Source: Anaerobacillus sp. CMMVII
GTDB lineage: Bacteria > Bacillota > Bacilli > Bacillales > Anaerobacillaceae
NCBI RefSeq assembly: GCF_025377685.1
Contig: NZ_JACEHK010000001.1
Coordinates: 1-64,000 of the forward strand
Direction of reading: 5' to 3'
Length of the DNA stretch: 64,000 nucleotides
Numbering within the stretch: the first letter of the stretch is position 1; each line of letters begins with the position of its first letter. The notes under the pieces were generated by a model. It saw only the letters and a list, made by a program, of their open reading frames with translations, was not told the origin of the DNA and made no database searches. This document shows, one piece after another, positions 16,365-27,528 of the stretch. The position numbers and the translations under genes are program-made.

Positions 16365-17312
16365 TTATCCTTGAAGAAGTAATGCAATATAAAAGGGAAC
16401 TTTTTGTTTAGTTACTTCAAGAAACTCTGTTATGAATGGTAAATCGTTAGATGGGTATTGATGAAATAGCTCGCCCCACCAATCAGTCTCATATCTACAA
16501 ATCATACTTAAATTATATAAAATTAAATAGTGAACCAATAATTCTGGTAAGTATGAATACATTGATCGCTCTGTTGGGAGTTTAAATTGAATTTTGGAGA
16601 GATCAAACTGGATTGGTGAACAAAATAATGGATTTAGCTGTTTTTTAATCTCAAGAAATATTTTTGCCTTTTCTTCTCGACTTTTATTAATCACCAATGG
16701 TGCGTGCTCTGAGACAAGGTGAACAAAACTATCTAGTGATAAATGTAGGTTGTCTAAGATACGGTTGTCCAGAGAATACAATAAGTCCTGCTCTTTAGTT
16801 ATTGGGTAAGCTACCTTTTCATTATAGAGAGAATAAAAAGAAGGATGAAGTTCAGGAATTCGCTTCATTAATTCTCCCATCTTATATTTCTCACCTTCTA
16901 AGTGCTTGATAGTAAACATTTTTTCTGAAAAGTGGGTAACAAGACCATTTTTTTGGATTTTTACTTCATCAAATAAAAATTCGTACTGAACCTTTTTTCG
17001 TTTTCTTGTAGAAACTCCATGTGCTAGTACTTGGGTTGTTTCTGGATAGTTTGGGTCTACGGTTAAAATAGCAGCTTTCATTAGCTGAATCATTCCATAA
17101 AATAACAGCACAGGTTGAAGCTCATAAGGAGCTATGACTGATTGGTCATAATACTTTTTGCCATGTTCTAAATAATAAATCAGCGTATAACTATTTTGAA
17201 AAGCCAGTTTCTCTCCTTCGGGAAAATGTGTATACTTCTTACTTAAATAATTCTGCGTCTGATTTGCAGAATAAAAAGTTCGAAAGTACTTCCAGGGGTC
17301 TAATTTTTCCAT
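16365..17312 (-). CDS. yaaC: YaaC family protein of unknown function
   Basis: A 315-residue protein opening MEKLDPWKYFRTFYSANQTQ. It matches the YaaC family by sequence and by place and orientation: in B. subtilis yaaC is also the reversed gene between the first rRNA operon and guaB. No signal peptide or clear membrane segment is seen, and no catalytic motif is recognised. The start ATG (complement of 17310-17312) is preceded by GAAGAGG on the minus strand. Function is unknown in the family. Confidence 0.88.
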   Translation of the reverse strand: MEKLDPWKYFRTFYSANQTQNYLSKKYTHFPEGEKLAFQNSYTLIYYLEHGKKYYDQSVIAPYELQPVLLFYGMIQLMKAAILTVDPNYPETTQVLAHGVSTRKRKKVQYEFLFDEVKIQKNGLVTHFSEKMFTIKHLEGEKYKMGELMKRIPELHPSFYSLYNEKVAYPITKEQDLLYSLDNRILDNLHLSLDSFVHLVSEHAPLVINKSREEKAKIFLEIKKQLNPLFCSPIQFDLSKIQFKLPTERSMYSYLPELLVHYLILYNLSMICRYETDWWGELFHQYPSNDLPFITEFLEVTKQKVPFYIALLLQG

Positions 17313-17367
17313 ATTCTCTAACCTCTTCGAATAAAGATATTTGAATAATTCGACATCTATTCCATTC

Positions 17368-18897
<1,530 letters not shown>

Positions 18898-18914
18898 CAC
18901 TCAATAATTTCCAT

Positions 18915-18945
18915 TAGACAGGTTCGGTGCCTGTCTATTTTTTTT
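18915..18945 (+). terminator. Terminator after guaB
   Basis: An 8-bp stem TAGACAGG/CCTGTCTA (18915-18922 with 18930-18937) is followed by eight T. Confidence 0.9.
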
Positions 18946-18995
18946 GGTTTAATTATGTTAAAATTACGTTTATGAAGTTGGAGAGGAGTTATAAC

Positions 18996-20348
18996 ATGAA
19001 TAAAAATATAAGCAAAGTAATAATCGCAAGTTTTTTAAGTTTCCTATTACTAATGTCAACATTCAGCTTTCCAGCTCAAACGAAAGCGAACTTTGACACA
19101 AATGCTTACAATGGCATTTTGTTAGACGCAGAAACAGGTAAAATACTATTTCAAAAAAATATCGATGTACTTTTACCAATAGCTAGTATGTCAAAAATGA
19201 TGAGTGAATATCTTGTGCTAGAAGCAATTAATACGGGGCGAATTAAATGGGATCAAACCGTTCCAATTAGTACAGAAGTAGCTGCAGTTTCCCATAATAC
19301 TACTTTATCTAATGTTCACTTACGAATAGATGAACAATATACGGTAAAAGAATTATATGAGTCAGTAGCTATATATTCAGCTAATGGAGCAACTATGGCA
19401 TTAGCGGAATTAATTTCAGGTTCGTACCCAGCTTTTATAAAGCTAATGAATGAAACAGCTAGTAATTTGGGGATGGGCCAAGAAGGACAGGATTTTAAAT
19501 TTGTTAACTCAACTGGTTTACCTAATAAGTATGTACCAGCAAATATGCGTTATGAAGGCACTTCAGAATCTGACGAGAACTTAATGACTGCAAGAGCAAC
19601 TGCAACATTGGCGTTTAAACTAATAAACGATTACCCAGAGGTTTTAGAAACGGCTAGTATCCCTAGAAAGAATTTTAAAGAGGGTACTGCTGACCAAATT
19701 TTTATGGAAAATTGGAACTTCATGTTACCAGAGCTTGTTTATGGTTTTGAGTATACTGATGGTTTAAAAACGGGCTTTACGAATGCAGCAGGATATTGTT
19801 TTACAGGGACTGCACTTAAAAATGGTCAACGAGTGATTACAGTTGTTATGAAAACAGACTCAATAAAAGAGCGTTTCGATGAAACAAAGCGGATGATGGA
19901 CTATGGTTTTAATAATTTTTCAAAACAACAGATTACTCCAGCTGGTTTCCAAATTGAAGGCTTTGAAACATTAGCTGTCTCAAAAGGGAAAGAGCGCGAA
20001 GTTGCTATTTCAACAGCTGAAGACTTAGCTATTATGATGAAAAATGGCGAAGAAGAGCTTTACTCTGTAGAATTTATTTTTGATGAGAGTTTTTTCGATG
20101 AAGAGGGAAAACTAGTTGCGCCACTTGAAAAGGGGCAACAGGTTGGATATATGCAAGTCAATTACCATGGGGATATTAACCATGAGTTTATCATTTCAGA
20201 AGCAGCCGCTAGTGAGCAAGTAGCTGTTATTCTAAATGAGTCAGTAGAAAAAGCTGGTTGGTTCTCGTTAACTATGAGAGCCATTGGTGGATTTTTCTCT
20301 GGGATTTGGACAAGCGTAGCAAATGCAGTAAAAGGGATTTTTTCATAA
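18996..20348 (+). CDS. dacA: D-alanyl-D-alanine carboxypeptidase DacA (PBP5)
   Basis: This low-molecular-weight penicillin-binding protein trims the terminal D-Ala from peptidoglycan pentapeptides. It has a signal peptide (about residues 1-33), the SxxK motif Ser64-Met-Ser-Lys67, an SAN motif near 128-130 and KTG in DGLKTGFTNAAG. The last 25 residues form an amphipathic helix (FFSGIWTSVANAVKGIFS) that would hold it to the membrane outer face. ATG 18996 follows GAGAGGAG; longer in-frame starts lack a ribosome site. Length 450 residues is normal. Confidence 0.95.
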   Translation: MNKNISKVIIASFLSFLLLMSTFSFPAQTKANFDTNAYNGILLDAETGKILFQKNIDVLLPIASMSKMMSEYLVLEAINTGRIKWDQTVPISTEVAAVSHNTTLSNVHLRIDEQYTVKELYESVAIYSANGATMALAELISGSYPAFIKLMNETASNLGMGQEGQDFKFVNSTGLPNKYVPANMRYEGTSESDENLMTARATATLAFKLINDYPEVLETASIPRKNFKEGTADQIFMENWNFMLPELVYGFEYTDGLKTGFTNAAGYCFTGTALKNGQRVITVVMKTDSIKERFDETKRMMDYGFNNFSKQQITPAGFQIEGFETLAVSKGKEREVAISTAEDLAIMMKNGEEELYSVEFIFDESFFDEEGKLVAPLEKGQQVGYMQVNYHGDINHEFIISEAAASEQVAVILNESVEKAGWFSLTMRAIGGFFSGIWTSVANAVKGIFS

Positions 20349-20357
20349 AATAGTTCC

Positions 20358-20454
20358 GAGTTTTGAGTGATGAGTGATGAGTTATTCTAGAAAAGCTTCG
20401 AAGCTTGTACTAGTAACTCAAAACTCTGCACTCAAAACTCATAACTCATAACTT
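20358..20454. repeat. Heptad palindrome between dacA and pdxS
   Basis: The left arm is built of GAGTTTT, GAGTGAT, GAGTGAT, GAGTTAT units and the right arm of ACTCAAA/ACTCATA units, around a centre AAGCTTCGAAGCTT. It is the clearest copy of the heptad palindrome family. Confidence 0.75.
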
Positions 20455-20462
20455 GATATTAC

Positions 20463-20490
20463 TTGATACTTTGGTAAAATGAATTACAAT
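20463..20490 (+). promoter_or_regulatory. Candidate pdxST promoter
   Basis: TTGATA (20463-20468) and TACAAT (20485-20490) are spaced by 16 bases, 60 bases upstream of pdxS. Confidence 0.5.
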
Positions 20491-20549
20491 ATGTATAGTA
20501 AAGCAATTGATAAACTGTAGGATACATAATTTGATAGGAGGAATTACAT

Positions 20550-21434
20550 ATGGTTCAAACAGGTACTGATCGCGTCAAGCGTGGAATGGCTGAAATGCAA
20601 AAAGGTGGCGTAATAATGGATGTTATTAACGCTGAGCAAGCAAAGATTGCTGAAGAAGCTGGTGCAGTTGCTGTCATGGCTCTTGAAAGAGTGCCTTCAG
20701 ATATTCGTGCAGCTGGTGGCGTAGCTCGTATGGCAGATCCTACAATCGTTGAGGAAGTAATGGCTGCTGTGTCTATTCCAGTAATGGCAAAATGCCGTAT
20801 TGGTCATATTGTAGAAGCAAGAATTCTAGAAGCTATGGGTGTAGACTACATTGATGAGAGTGAAGTATTAACTCCTGCTGATGAAGTGTACCACTTATAT
20901 AAACGTGATTTTACAGTTCCATTTGTATGTGGTGCTCGTGACATAGGTGAAGCGGCACGCCGTATTAGTGAAGGAGCTTCAATGATCCGTACAAAGGGTG
21001 AGCCTGGTACAGGAAATATTGTTGAAGCAGTAAGACATATGCGCATGATTCAAGCGCAAATACGTAATATTATTGGGATGTCAACTGATGAATTAATGAC
21101 GGAAGCCAAAAACACTGGTGCTCCATTTGAAGTTTTACTTCAAATCAAAGAAGAAGGGAAATTCCCAGTAGTTAACTTTGCAGCTGGTGGAATAGCAACT
21201 CCAGCAGATGCTGCATTAATGATGCAGTTAGGTGCAGATGGAGTATTTGTTGGCTCAGGTATCTTTAAATCAGAGAGTCCAGAGAAATTTGCGCGTGCAA
21301 TTGTTGAAGCTACAACTCATTACGAAGATTATGAACTAATTGCAAAGTTATCAAAAGGACTTGGTACTCCTATGAAGGGGATTGAGATTTCAAGCTTACA
21401 TCCTTCAGAGCGTATGCAAGAACGTGGTTGGTAA
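20550..21434 (+). CDS. pdxS: Pyridoxal 5'-phosphate synthase, PdxS subunit
   Basis: PdxS builds PLP from ribose 5-phosphate, glyceraldehyde 3-phosphate and ammonia supplied by PdxT. The 294-residue barrel has [19 protein letters not shown] with the Schiff-base lysine, and the phosphate-binding GTGN and [12 protein letters not shown] motifs. The ATG at 20550 follows AGGAGG. pdxT is 80 bases downstream, as in all deoxyxylulose-independent B6 producers. Confidence 0.97.
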   Translation: MVQTGTDRVKRGMAEMQKGGVIMDVINAEQAKIAEEAGAVAVMALERVPSDIRAAGGVARMADPTIVEEVMAAVSIPVMAKCRIGHIVEARILEAMGVDYIDESEVLTPADEVYHLYKRDFTVPFVCGARDIGEAARRISEGASMIRTKGEPGTGNIVEAVRHMRMIQAQIRNIIGMSTDELMTEAKNTGAPFEVLLQIKEEGKFPVVNFAAGGIATPADAALMMQLGADGVFVGSGIFKSESPEKFARAIVEATTHYEDYELIAKLSKGLGTPMKGIEISSLHPSERMQERGW

Positions 21435-21514
21435 AATTTCATTGATAAAATCGAAAGGTGTCTAGCTTCAGCCAATTGGCGATGCTTCACACTTTCTTGA
21501 AAGGAAGCATTGAA

Positions 21515-22108
21515 ATGGTTAAAATAGGAGTACTTGCGCTGCAAGGCGCCGTGCGTGAACACGTACAATCTCTGCAGTCACCAGATGTCGAAGTTGTTGT
21601 CGTAAAGAAAGTTGAACAACTTGATGACTTGGATGGGTTAGTTTTACCAGGTGGTGAAAGTACGGCAATGCGACGCCTCATCGATAAATATGACTTTTTC
21701 GAACCATTAAAAGCGTTTGCTAATGCAGGTAAACCAATGTTTGGTACTTGTGCTGGGTTAATCTTAATGGCTAAACAGCTTGTTGGTCAAAACGAAGGTC
21801 ATTTAGAAATCATTGATATGGAAGTCGAGCGCAATGCCTTTGGAAGACAACGTGAAAGCTTTGAGGCTGAATTAATGGTCAAGGGAATCGCTGAGGATAT
21901 TATGGCTGTGTTTATTCGTGCGCCACTAATTAAATCTGTAGGTGATAACGTTGAAATCCTTTCTAAGTATAAAGGTGAGATTGTGGCAGTCCGCCAAGAA
22001 CAATTTTTAGCTTGTTCATTCCATCCGGAGTTGACAAGTGATGCACGTTTCCATCAATATTTTGTTAATATTGTTAAAGAAACCAAAACCAAATGTTTAA
22101 ATGTTTAA
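21515..22108 (+). CDS. pdxT: Pyridoxal 5'-phosphate synthase glutaminase, PdxT subunit
   Basis: PdxT hydrolyses glutamine and channels ammonia to PdxS. The class I glutaminase triad is visible: Cys79 in [10 protein letters not shown] and the His-x-Glu pair in [21 protein letters not shown] is the oxyanion-loop region. I start at ATG 21515 (197 residues) with AAGGAAG upstream; a longer frame back to 21458 adds residues absent from the family. The short gap after pdxS begins with a fragment GGTGTCTAGCTTCAG that resembles a sequence repeated near 30363. Confidence 0.95.
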   Translation: MVKIGVLALQGAVREHVQSLQSPDVEVVVVKKVEQLDDLDGLVLPGGESTAMRRLIDKYDFFEPLKAFANAGKPMFGTCAGLILMAKQLVGQNEGHLEIIDMEVERNAFGRQRESFEAELMVKGIAEDIMAVFIRAPLIKSVGDNVEILSKYKGEIVAVRQEQFLACSFHPELTSDARFHQYFVNIVKETKTKCLNV

Positions 22109-22159
22109 GTGTTGGAAAACCTATAATTAAGTAAATTGGTTATATAAAACATACGGTGA

Positions 22160-22412
22160 AGGGAAATAGTAACATTTGTTTCTTCTACAGAGAGTCGGTG
22201 GTTGCTGTGAACCGATGAAGTGCTTATGTGAATCCGTCCCAGAGTAGATTGCTGAACGAAGAATTCATGCTTCTTCCATTAGGTAGTTCCGGTTCATCTT
22301 CCGTTATTCAGATGCTAAGAGGCAGGAAAAAGCCGGAACGGCTTTTTCCTGCAACTAGGGTGGCAACGCGGGTTAACTCTCGTCCCTTTTATTAGGGACG
22401 GGAGTTTTTGAT
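22160..22412 (+). promoter_or_regulatory. T-box leader controlling serS
   Basis: The T-box core AGGGTGGCAACGCGGG lies at 22357-22372, directly before a terminator: arm 22374-22386 pairs with AGGGACGGGAGTT, followed by T residues up to about 22409. Upstream is a long stem I with AGAG and GGTTGCTGTGAACC elements. A UCC serine triplet at 22233-22235 is a candidate specifier. Uncharged tRNA-Ser would bind and form the antiterminator, switching serS on. Stem I boundaries are approximate. Confidence 0.88.
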
Positions 22413-22434
22413 GTTTTTGGGTTTATTTTTCAAG

Positions 22435-22545
22435 TGAATTTCATAATTACCTAAACTGAGCTATATCAATTTAAATGAAGTCCGAATGTATTTTAAGCAA
22501 CTACATTTAGAACTTAGTAGCGAAAATAATGAATTATGAAATTCA
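22435..22545. repeat. Palindromic repeat R2, copy in the serS leader
   Basis: A 14-base end TGAATTTCATAATT (22435-22448) is inverted at 22532-22545. The middle holds ACTACATTTAGAACTTA. A related copy lies at about 26000-26085. It sits between the T-box terminator and serS, so it is in the serS mRNA. Confidence 0.7.
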
Positions 22546-22584
22546 TCAAAATAGATTAATTAGAATTATGAAGGAGGAAATGCA

Positions 22585-23859
22585 ATGTTAGATGTAAAAG
22601 TATTGAGAGCAAATTTCGAAGAAGTGAAAAAGAAGTTAGAAAATCGCGGTGAGAAGATCTCAGATCTAGACCTCTTTGGAGATTTAGACCGAAAAAGACG
22701 AGAGCTTATAGTCGAGGCAGAACAACTTAAAAGCAGACGTAATTCTGTTTCTCAAGAAGTGGCTAAGCTAAAACGCGAAAAGCAGGATGCAGATCATTTG
22801 ATCAAAGAGATGAAAGAAGTATCAGATATAATTAAAGACCTTGATGAAGAACTACGTATTGTTGAAGGGCAATTAGATGAGATTTTAATGACAATTCCAA
22901 ATATCCCTCACGAAAGTGTTCCAGTTGGATTAACTGAAGATGATAATGTTGAAATTAGGACATGGGGGGAGTTACCGAGCTTCTCATACGAAGCAAAACC
23001 CCATTGGGATGTTGCAACAAATTTGGGGATCTTAGATTTTGAGCGAGCAGCGAAAGTAACTGGAAGCCGTTTTGTATTCTATAAAGGGAAGGGAGCAAGA
23101 TTAGAGAGAGCCCTTATTAATTTTATGATGGACCTACATCAAGATGAGCATGGATACGAAGAAGTACTGCCGCCATATTTAGTAAATCGCACGAGTATGA
23201 CAGGGACTGGACAACTTCCAAAGTTTGAAGAAGATGCTTTTAAAATTAGAGAAGAAGATTATTTCTTAGTACCTACAGCTGAAGTGCCGGTGACAAACAT
23301 GCACCGTGATGAAATTATTGATGGCGACCAGCTTCCAATTGCCTATACAGCGTACAGTGCTTGTTTTCGCTCTGAAGCAGGATCTGCTGGAAGAGATACG
23401 AGAGGATTAATCCGCCAACACCAATTTAATAAAGTTGAGTTAGTACGTTTTGTTAAGCCAGAGGAATCTTATGAACAGCTCGAGCTTTTAACTAGTCAAG
23501 CAGAAAAGGTTCTACAGTTATTACAACTACCTTATCGTGTCTTGAGCATGTGTACAGGTGATTTAGGTTTTACAGCAGCCAAAAAATACGATATTGAGGT
23601 ATGGATTCCTAGCTATGAAACATACCGTGAAATTTCTTCATGCAGTAACTTTGAGGATTTCCAAGCTAGAAGAGCAAACATTCGCTTTAGAAGAGAAGCA
23701 AAAGGTAAAACGGAATATGTTCATACTCTAAATGGTTCTGGCTTAGCAGTCGGACGTACCGTAGCAGCTATATTAGAGAATTACCAACAAGAAGATGGAA
23801 GCGTTGTTGTACCAGAAGTTTTAGTACCATATATGGGTGGTTTAACTTTAATTAAATAA
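22585..23859 (+). CDS. serS: Seryl-tRNA synthetase
   Basis: SerRS charges tRNA-Ser with serine. Residues 1-110 form the long antiparallel coiled-coil arm that grips the tRNA variable arm (many Lys/Glu/Leu). The class II core follows, with motif 2 [21 protein letters not shown] and motif 3 [20 protein letters not shown] split here only by naming. Length 424 residues is standard. The ATG at 22585 follows AAGGAGG. Regulation by the upstream T-box is well supported. In B. subtilis a tRNA-Ser and dck/dgk follow; here they are absent. Confidence 0.97.
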   Translation: MLDVKVLRANFEEVKKKLENRGEKISDLDLFGDLDRKRRELIVEAEQLKSRRNSVSQEVAKLKREKQDADHLIKEMKEVSDIIKDLDEELRIVEGQLDEILMTIPNIPHESVPVGLTEDDNVEIRTWGELPSFSYEAKPHWDVATNLGILDFERAAKVTGSRFVFYKGKGARLERALINFMMDLHQDEHGYEEVLPPYLVNRTSMTGTGQLPKFEEDAFKIREEDYFLVPTAEVPVTNMHRDEIIDGDQLPIAYTAYSACFRSEAGSAGRDTRGLIRQHQFNKVELVRFVKPEESYEQLELLTSQAEKVLQLLQLPYRVLSMCTGDLGFTAAKKYDIEVWIPSYETYREISSCSNFEDFQARRANIRFRREAKGKTEYVHTLNGSGLAVGRTVAAILENYQQEDGSVVVPEVLVPYMGGLTLIK

Positions 23860-23866
23860 ATATTTC

Positions 23867-23901
23867 GAAAACCGTGACACTTTCCTGGCACGGTTTTCTT
23901 T
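23867..23901 (+). terminator. Terminator after serS
   Basis: A 10-bp stem GAAAACCGTG/CACGGTTTTC (23867-23876 with 23889-23898) is followed by a short T run. Confidence 0.85.
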
Positions 23902-23951
23902 GTATGATATGGTTACTTGGTACCATATTTTCCAGTTACAAGGGTGGTTAA

Positions 23952-24875
23952 ATGTTAACAAGAAAACTAGTCAGGTCAATATTTATGTATTTGGTAGTCA
24001 TGGTTTTAATTATCTTGGTCGTCTTAATTCCACGTAACGCTGAGATGACTTTAGTTGATGGTGTGATGGAGTACCAATATAAATTTTCATGGGAGAGTTA
24101 TTACCAAAATGTAAAAATGTATTTTACTAATGTGATAGAAACGAAGAGTCTAGGAGAAACCCAAGGTTGGCAATCAGTGGAGGAAGTTATTATCAGCTAT
24201 ATGCCAGCAAGTCTCAAAGTTATTGGTGCAGCATTTATGATAAGTATGGTTTTCGGTATATATAAAGGTATTTTTGACTTCCGACAATCTGGTAGAAAAA
24301 CTAGTTTCCTAGGTAACGGAACAACATTCTTATTCCAAGCAATACCGGATTTCTTTTTAATTATCCTTACAGTTTTATTTATTATTACATACATGACGTT
24401 CATTCCAATTTTTAGCCAAGGGCAGTGGTATAGCTTTTTATTTCCTTCTATGATTGCTTCGATTTACCCATCAATGTATGTTGCTAGAATCACTTCAGCT
24501 GCTTTGACAAATGAAGTAGGAATGCAATACATACAAGTCGCTAAGGCAAAAGGTTTAACAGAGAAGATGGTATTATATCGCCATGTGTTGCGTAATTGCT
24601 ATGCCTTGATATTATCCCACTGTTCTTCTGTGATGTTATTAATTTTGTCAAATTTACTCATGGTTGAGTTTTTATTAGGATATAAAGGCGCAGCATTCCG
24701 GCTTTTTCAAGCGCTAGATTATTCAAGTGTGATGGTAGCTGGGCAACGCTCAAAGTTTGAAGGAGAACTAGTTATTGGCATCTCTTTATGCTTTTTACTC
24801 ATTGTCCTTTTAAGTAGAGTTATCAGTGAATGGGCAAGTAATCGTCTTGATCCAAGGAGAAAGGAGCAACTATGA
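23952..24875 (+). CDS. ABC transporter permease, DppB/OppB type (orphan pair, first gene)
   Basis: A 307-residue membrane protein with an N-terminal helix, a large extracellular segment (about 30-75) and about five further helices. The cytoplasmic EAA loop that docks the ATPase is visible as YIQVAKAKGLTEKMVLYRHV near 197-216, as in peptide and nickel importers. It overlaps the next gene by four bases (ATGA), so they are co-translated and form the two-subunit channel. No ATPase or binding protein lies beside them; the opp genes 1.6 kb downstream could supply one, or another locus. Substrate unknown. Confidence 0.85.
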   Translation: MLTRKLVRSIFMYLVVMVLIILVVLIPRNAEMTLVDGVMEYQYKFSWESYYQNVKMYFTNVIETKSLGETQGWQSVEEVIISYMPASLKVIGAAFMISMVFGIYKGIFDFRQSGRKTSFLGNGTTFLFQAIPDFFLIILTVLFIITYMTFIPIFSQGQWYSFLFPSMIASIYPSMYVARITSAALTNEVGMQYIQVAKAKGLTEKMVLYRHVLRNCYALILSHCSSVMLLILSNLLMVEFLLGYKGAAFRLFQALDYSSVMVAGQRSKFEGELVIGISLCFLLIVLLSRVISEWASNRLDPRRKEQL

Positions 24876-25764
24876 TTAAGGAGAAGAATTTCTATATAGG
24901 TATGACTATGCTTCTTTTTGTCGTAGCTATGATGGTAATTGGACCTTACCTTCCGTTCGTTGATAAAGAATAACTGAACAAACGCTTCGCATGGAGGATG
25001 GCTTTTCGAGAGCCCCGTTTCCACCATCTTTATCGAACCCCTTTGAACCATTTGGAACCGATACATTAGGGAGAGACTTACTTTCTTTGATTGTCTTAGG
25101 GACAAAGGATACGCTTATACTCGTCTTACTTATTACAGTTATCCGCTATGCAGTTGCTATCCCTTTAGCGCTTAGTGCAATTAAACAAAAGGGGCCAACC
25201 TTTTGGCTATTAACTAGTTGGAACAGTGTATTTTCGGCTTTACCAACCATCTTTTCGGCAGTCATATTAATGAATCTTCCCTTTGTCATCTTTGCTGAAA
25301 ATCGTTTAATAATCGTCATTTTAATTCTGGCATTGATTGAAGTAGGAAGGGTCAGTTACTTAATTCAACAGGAAGGGTTTATGCTTTCAAATGAACTTTT
25401 TGTAGAGGCTGGTATTACGATTGGGAATAGTCAGCTAGGTCTATATTGGAGATACTACTTACCAGCATTGTTGCCATCTATTATAACCAACTTTTTTCTT
25501 GATCTAGGTAAGGTGATGCTTTTGATAGGGCAACTAGGAATTTTTAGTATCTTTATAGAACAAAGTTGGATCCAGTTAGCGAATGTATCAGGGGAATTGC
25601 AAAACAGTAGTTATAATTGGGCGTCGATTCTTGGTGAGTCAAGAGGAACACTAAGAAGAGCTCCATGGATTACCTTTTTCCCCGCTTTAGCCATTACATT
25701 TACGATTATTAGCTTTTATTTCATTGGAGAAGGATTAAGGGCACATTTTACTCGAAGACAGTAA
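24872..25764 (+). CDS. ABC transporter permease, DppC/OppC type (orphan pair, second gene, one frameshift)
   Basis: Partner permease of the preceding gene. It opens MIKEKNFYIGMTMLLFVVAM from ATG 24872, and the conserved FEPFGTDTLGRDLLSLIV motif of OppC-type permeases follows the first helix. A stop at about 24970 breaks the frame; adding one A in AAAGAATAACTG gives KEITEQTLRMEDG and continuous homology to 25764. The shift looks like a sequence error. The EAA-like loop is less typical than in OppC (EAGITIGNSQLGLYWRYYLP). A terminator follows. Confidence 0.82.
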
Positions 25765-25786
25765 TTAAATTAAAGAATTTTTCGAA

Positions 25787-25830
25787 AGATGTTTTGTGTA
25801 ATTATTCATCATACACAAAACATCTTTTTT
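25787..25830 (+). terminator. Terminator after the orphan permease pair
   Basis: A 14-bp perfect stem AGATGTTTTGTGTA/TACACAAAACATCT (25787-25800 with 25812-25825) followed by T residues. Confidence 0.88.
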
Positions 25831-26391
25831 GGTTTAACAGAGCATTCGGTTTAATAGTAAATCAATAAGTTTTTATATAAATACAAAAATATGTATGTAG
25901 CTACCATAATAAAACTTAATGACCTAATTTAAAGGTAATTATTACAAGATTGTTACATATATTTTTTATGTAACAGAGTGGATTTCAAGATTACCTTAAT
26001 CGAGCTCTAGCAATCTAAATGTAGTTGCGAATATATTTTACTTAACTACATTTAGAACTTATTGGTGGAAATAATGAATTATGAATTACACTGAACAATC
26101 TAAATTAATGTTGTTTAGATTAATTTCGCCCAGTTTTTGAATATAAGGGTATATGCATAAAGGATTAAATTTAAAAAACGATAGTTCTCTTTATAGATAA
26201 CAAACATTTATAATTATTCAATTTAGGTAGGTAATGTTTTTCTGATATAGACAAATGTATATCTTAAAAAATCTTTGGTCAGAAAACTATACAGACTAAG
26301 AGATTTTAAACCATCTGTTACTAAAATGTAATGAGGGGAAGACTGATTATTACTAACTAGTTTAGAAAATTCTAAATTAATTGTAATTTTA
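25831..26391. other. A+T-rich gap upstream of opp, with repeat R2 copy
   Basis: About 560 bases with no credible gene. A second copy of palindromic repeat R2 lies at about 26000-26085 (AAATGTAGTT paired with AACTACATTT). I see no known riboswitch; the rest is A+T-rich leader-like sequence before the opp promoters. Confidence 0.6.
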
Positions 26392-26420
26392 TTGACATAT
26401 CATTAAAGGTGGTGTAATAT
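26392..26420 (+). promoter_or_regulatory. opp operon promoter P1
   Basis: Perfect TTGACA (26392-26397), 17-base spacer, TAATAT (26415-26420). Confidence 0.75.
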
Positions 26421-26465
26421 TCAGAATATAATAAATTGTTATTTCTAAAAAACTATTTTAGAAAA

Positions 26466-26494
26466 TTGACTTTTTTGTGAATTTTAATTATATT
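26466..26494 (+). promoter_or_regulatory. opp operon promoter P2
   Basis: TTGACT (26466-26471), 17-base spacer, TATATT (26489-26494). It lies 55 bases before the oppD start. Confidence 0.55.
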
Positions 26495-26548
26495 TAAAAA
26501 GGTTAATAGTTTTATAGGATTTTAAGTAAGGTGGTGAGTAGCAACTGG

Positions 26549-27526
26549 ATGTCTACTTTGTTAGAAGTTAAAAACTTAAAAACCCACTTTTTTTCAAAGG
26601 ATAAAGTGTTTCCTGTTGTTGATGGATTAGACTTTAAAGTTAAAAAAGGTGAGACATTAGCGATTGTTGGTGAATCGGGTTCAGGAAAGAGTATTACATC
26701 ATTATCAATTATGGGTCTTGTTCCAAAGCCAGGTGGCAAAATTGTTGAAGGTGAAATTATCTTTGATGGCACAGATCTAGTCTCTTTAAGTGAGAATGAG
26801 ATGTATAAAGTTCGTGGAAATGATATAGCGATGATCTTCCAAGAACCAATGTCATCACTTAATCCAGTTTTAACAATAGGTGAGCAAATTACCGAGGTAT
26901 TAATCTATCACAAAAAGATTACGAAAAAGGAAGCAAGGGAAAGGGCTGTTGAGCTACTAAAAATAGTTGGCTTTGCTCGTGCTGCAGAAATTTTGGATGA
27001 TTATCCACACCGTTTGTCTGGTGGGATGAGACAAAGAGTTATGATAGCGATGGCGATGAGTTGTGATCCGAAGCTACTAATTGCTGACGAACCAACGACT
27101 GCATTGGATGTAACTGTCCAAGCCCAAATTTTAGAGTTAATGAAGGAATTATCAAAGAAGTTTAGCTCTTCGATTATCTTAATTACGCACGACCTAGGGG
27201 TTGTCGCTGAACTAGCTGATCGTGTATTGGTTATGTACGCCGGGCAAGTAGTTGAAGAGTCAGAGATTGTTCAGCTTTTTGATCGACCGTTACATCCATA
27301 CACTCAAGGATTGCTAAGCTCAGTTCCAAAAATAGAAGAAGATCAAGAACGGTTAACTTCTATTGGAGGGAATGTTCCTTCACCAGATAACTTCCCAAAA
27401 GGCTGTCGTTTTTCTACACGCTGTGAACATGTGATGCAAAAGTGTTTAGAAAGCCAACCTGACTTAATTGAAGTGTATCCAGGCCGCAAGTCGCGTTGCT
27501 TCTTGCATGAGGAAGGAGTTAACTAA
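26549..27526 (+). CDS. oppD: Peptide ABC transporter ATPase, OppD/DppD type
   Basis: One of two ATPases driving an oligopeptide or dipeptide importer. Walker A is GESGSGKS, the signature is LSGGMRQR, Walker B is LLIADEPTTALD, and the switch is LITHDLGVVAEL. The C-terminal oligo_HPY region has RPLHPYTQGLLSSVP and a Cys-rich CRFSTRCEHVMQKC stretch, seen in OppD-family proteins, some of which bind an iron-sulfur cluster. ATG 26549 is preferred (325 residues); GGTGAG lies 10 bases upstream. oppF starts two bases after the stop. Whether di- or oligopeptides are taken up cannot be told. Confidence 0.9.
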   Translation: MSTLLEVKNLKTHFFSKDKVFPVVDGLDFKVKKGETLAIVGESGSGKSITSLSIMGLVPKPGGKIVEGEIIFDGTDLVSLSENEMYKVRGNDIAMIFQEPMSSLNPVLTIGEQITEVLIYHKKITKKEARERAVELLKIVGFARAAEILDDYPHRLSGGMRQRVMIAMAMSCDPKLLIADEPTTALDVTVQAQILELMKELSKKFSSSIILITHDLGVVAELADRVLVMYAGQVVEESEIVQLFDRPLHPYTQGLLSSVPKIEEDQERLTSIGGNVPSPDNFPKGCRFSTRCEHVMQKCLESQPDLIEVYPGRKSRCFLHEEGVN

Positions 27527-27528
27527 AG

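Noticed and set aside
25831-26391. A riboswitch upstream of opp
   Set aside because: No known riboswitch core could be recognised; the only structure is the R2 repeat.
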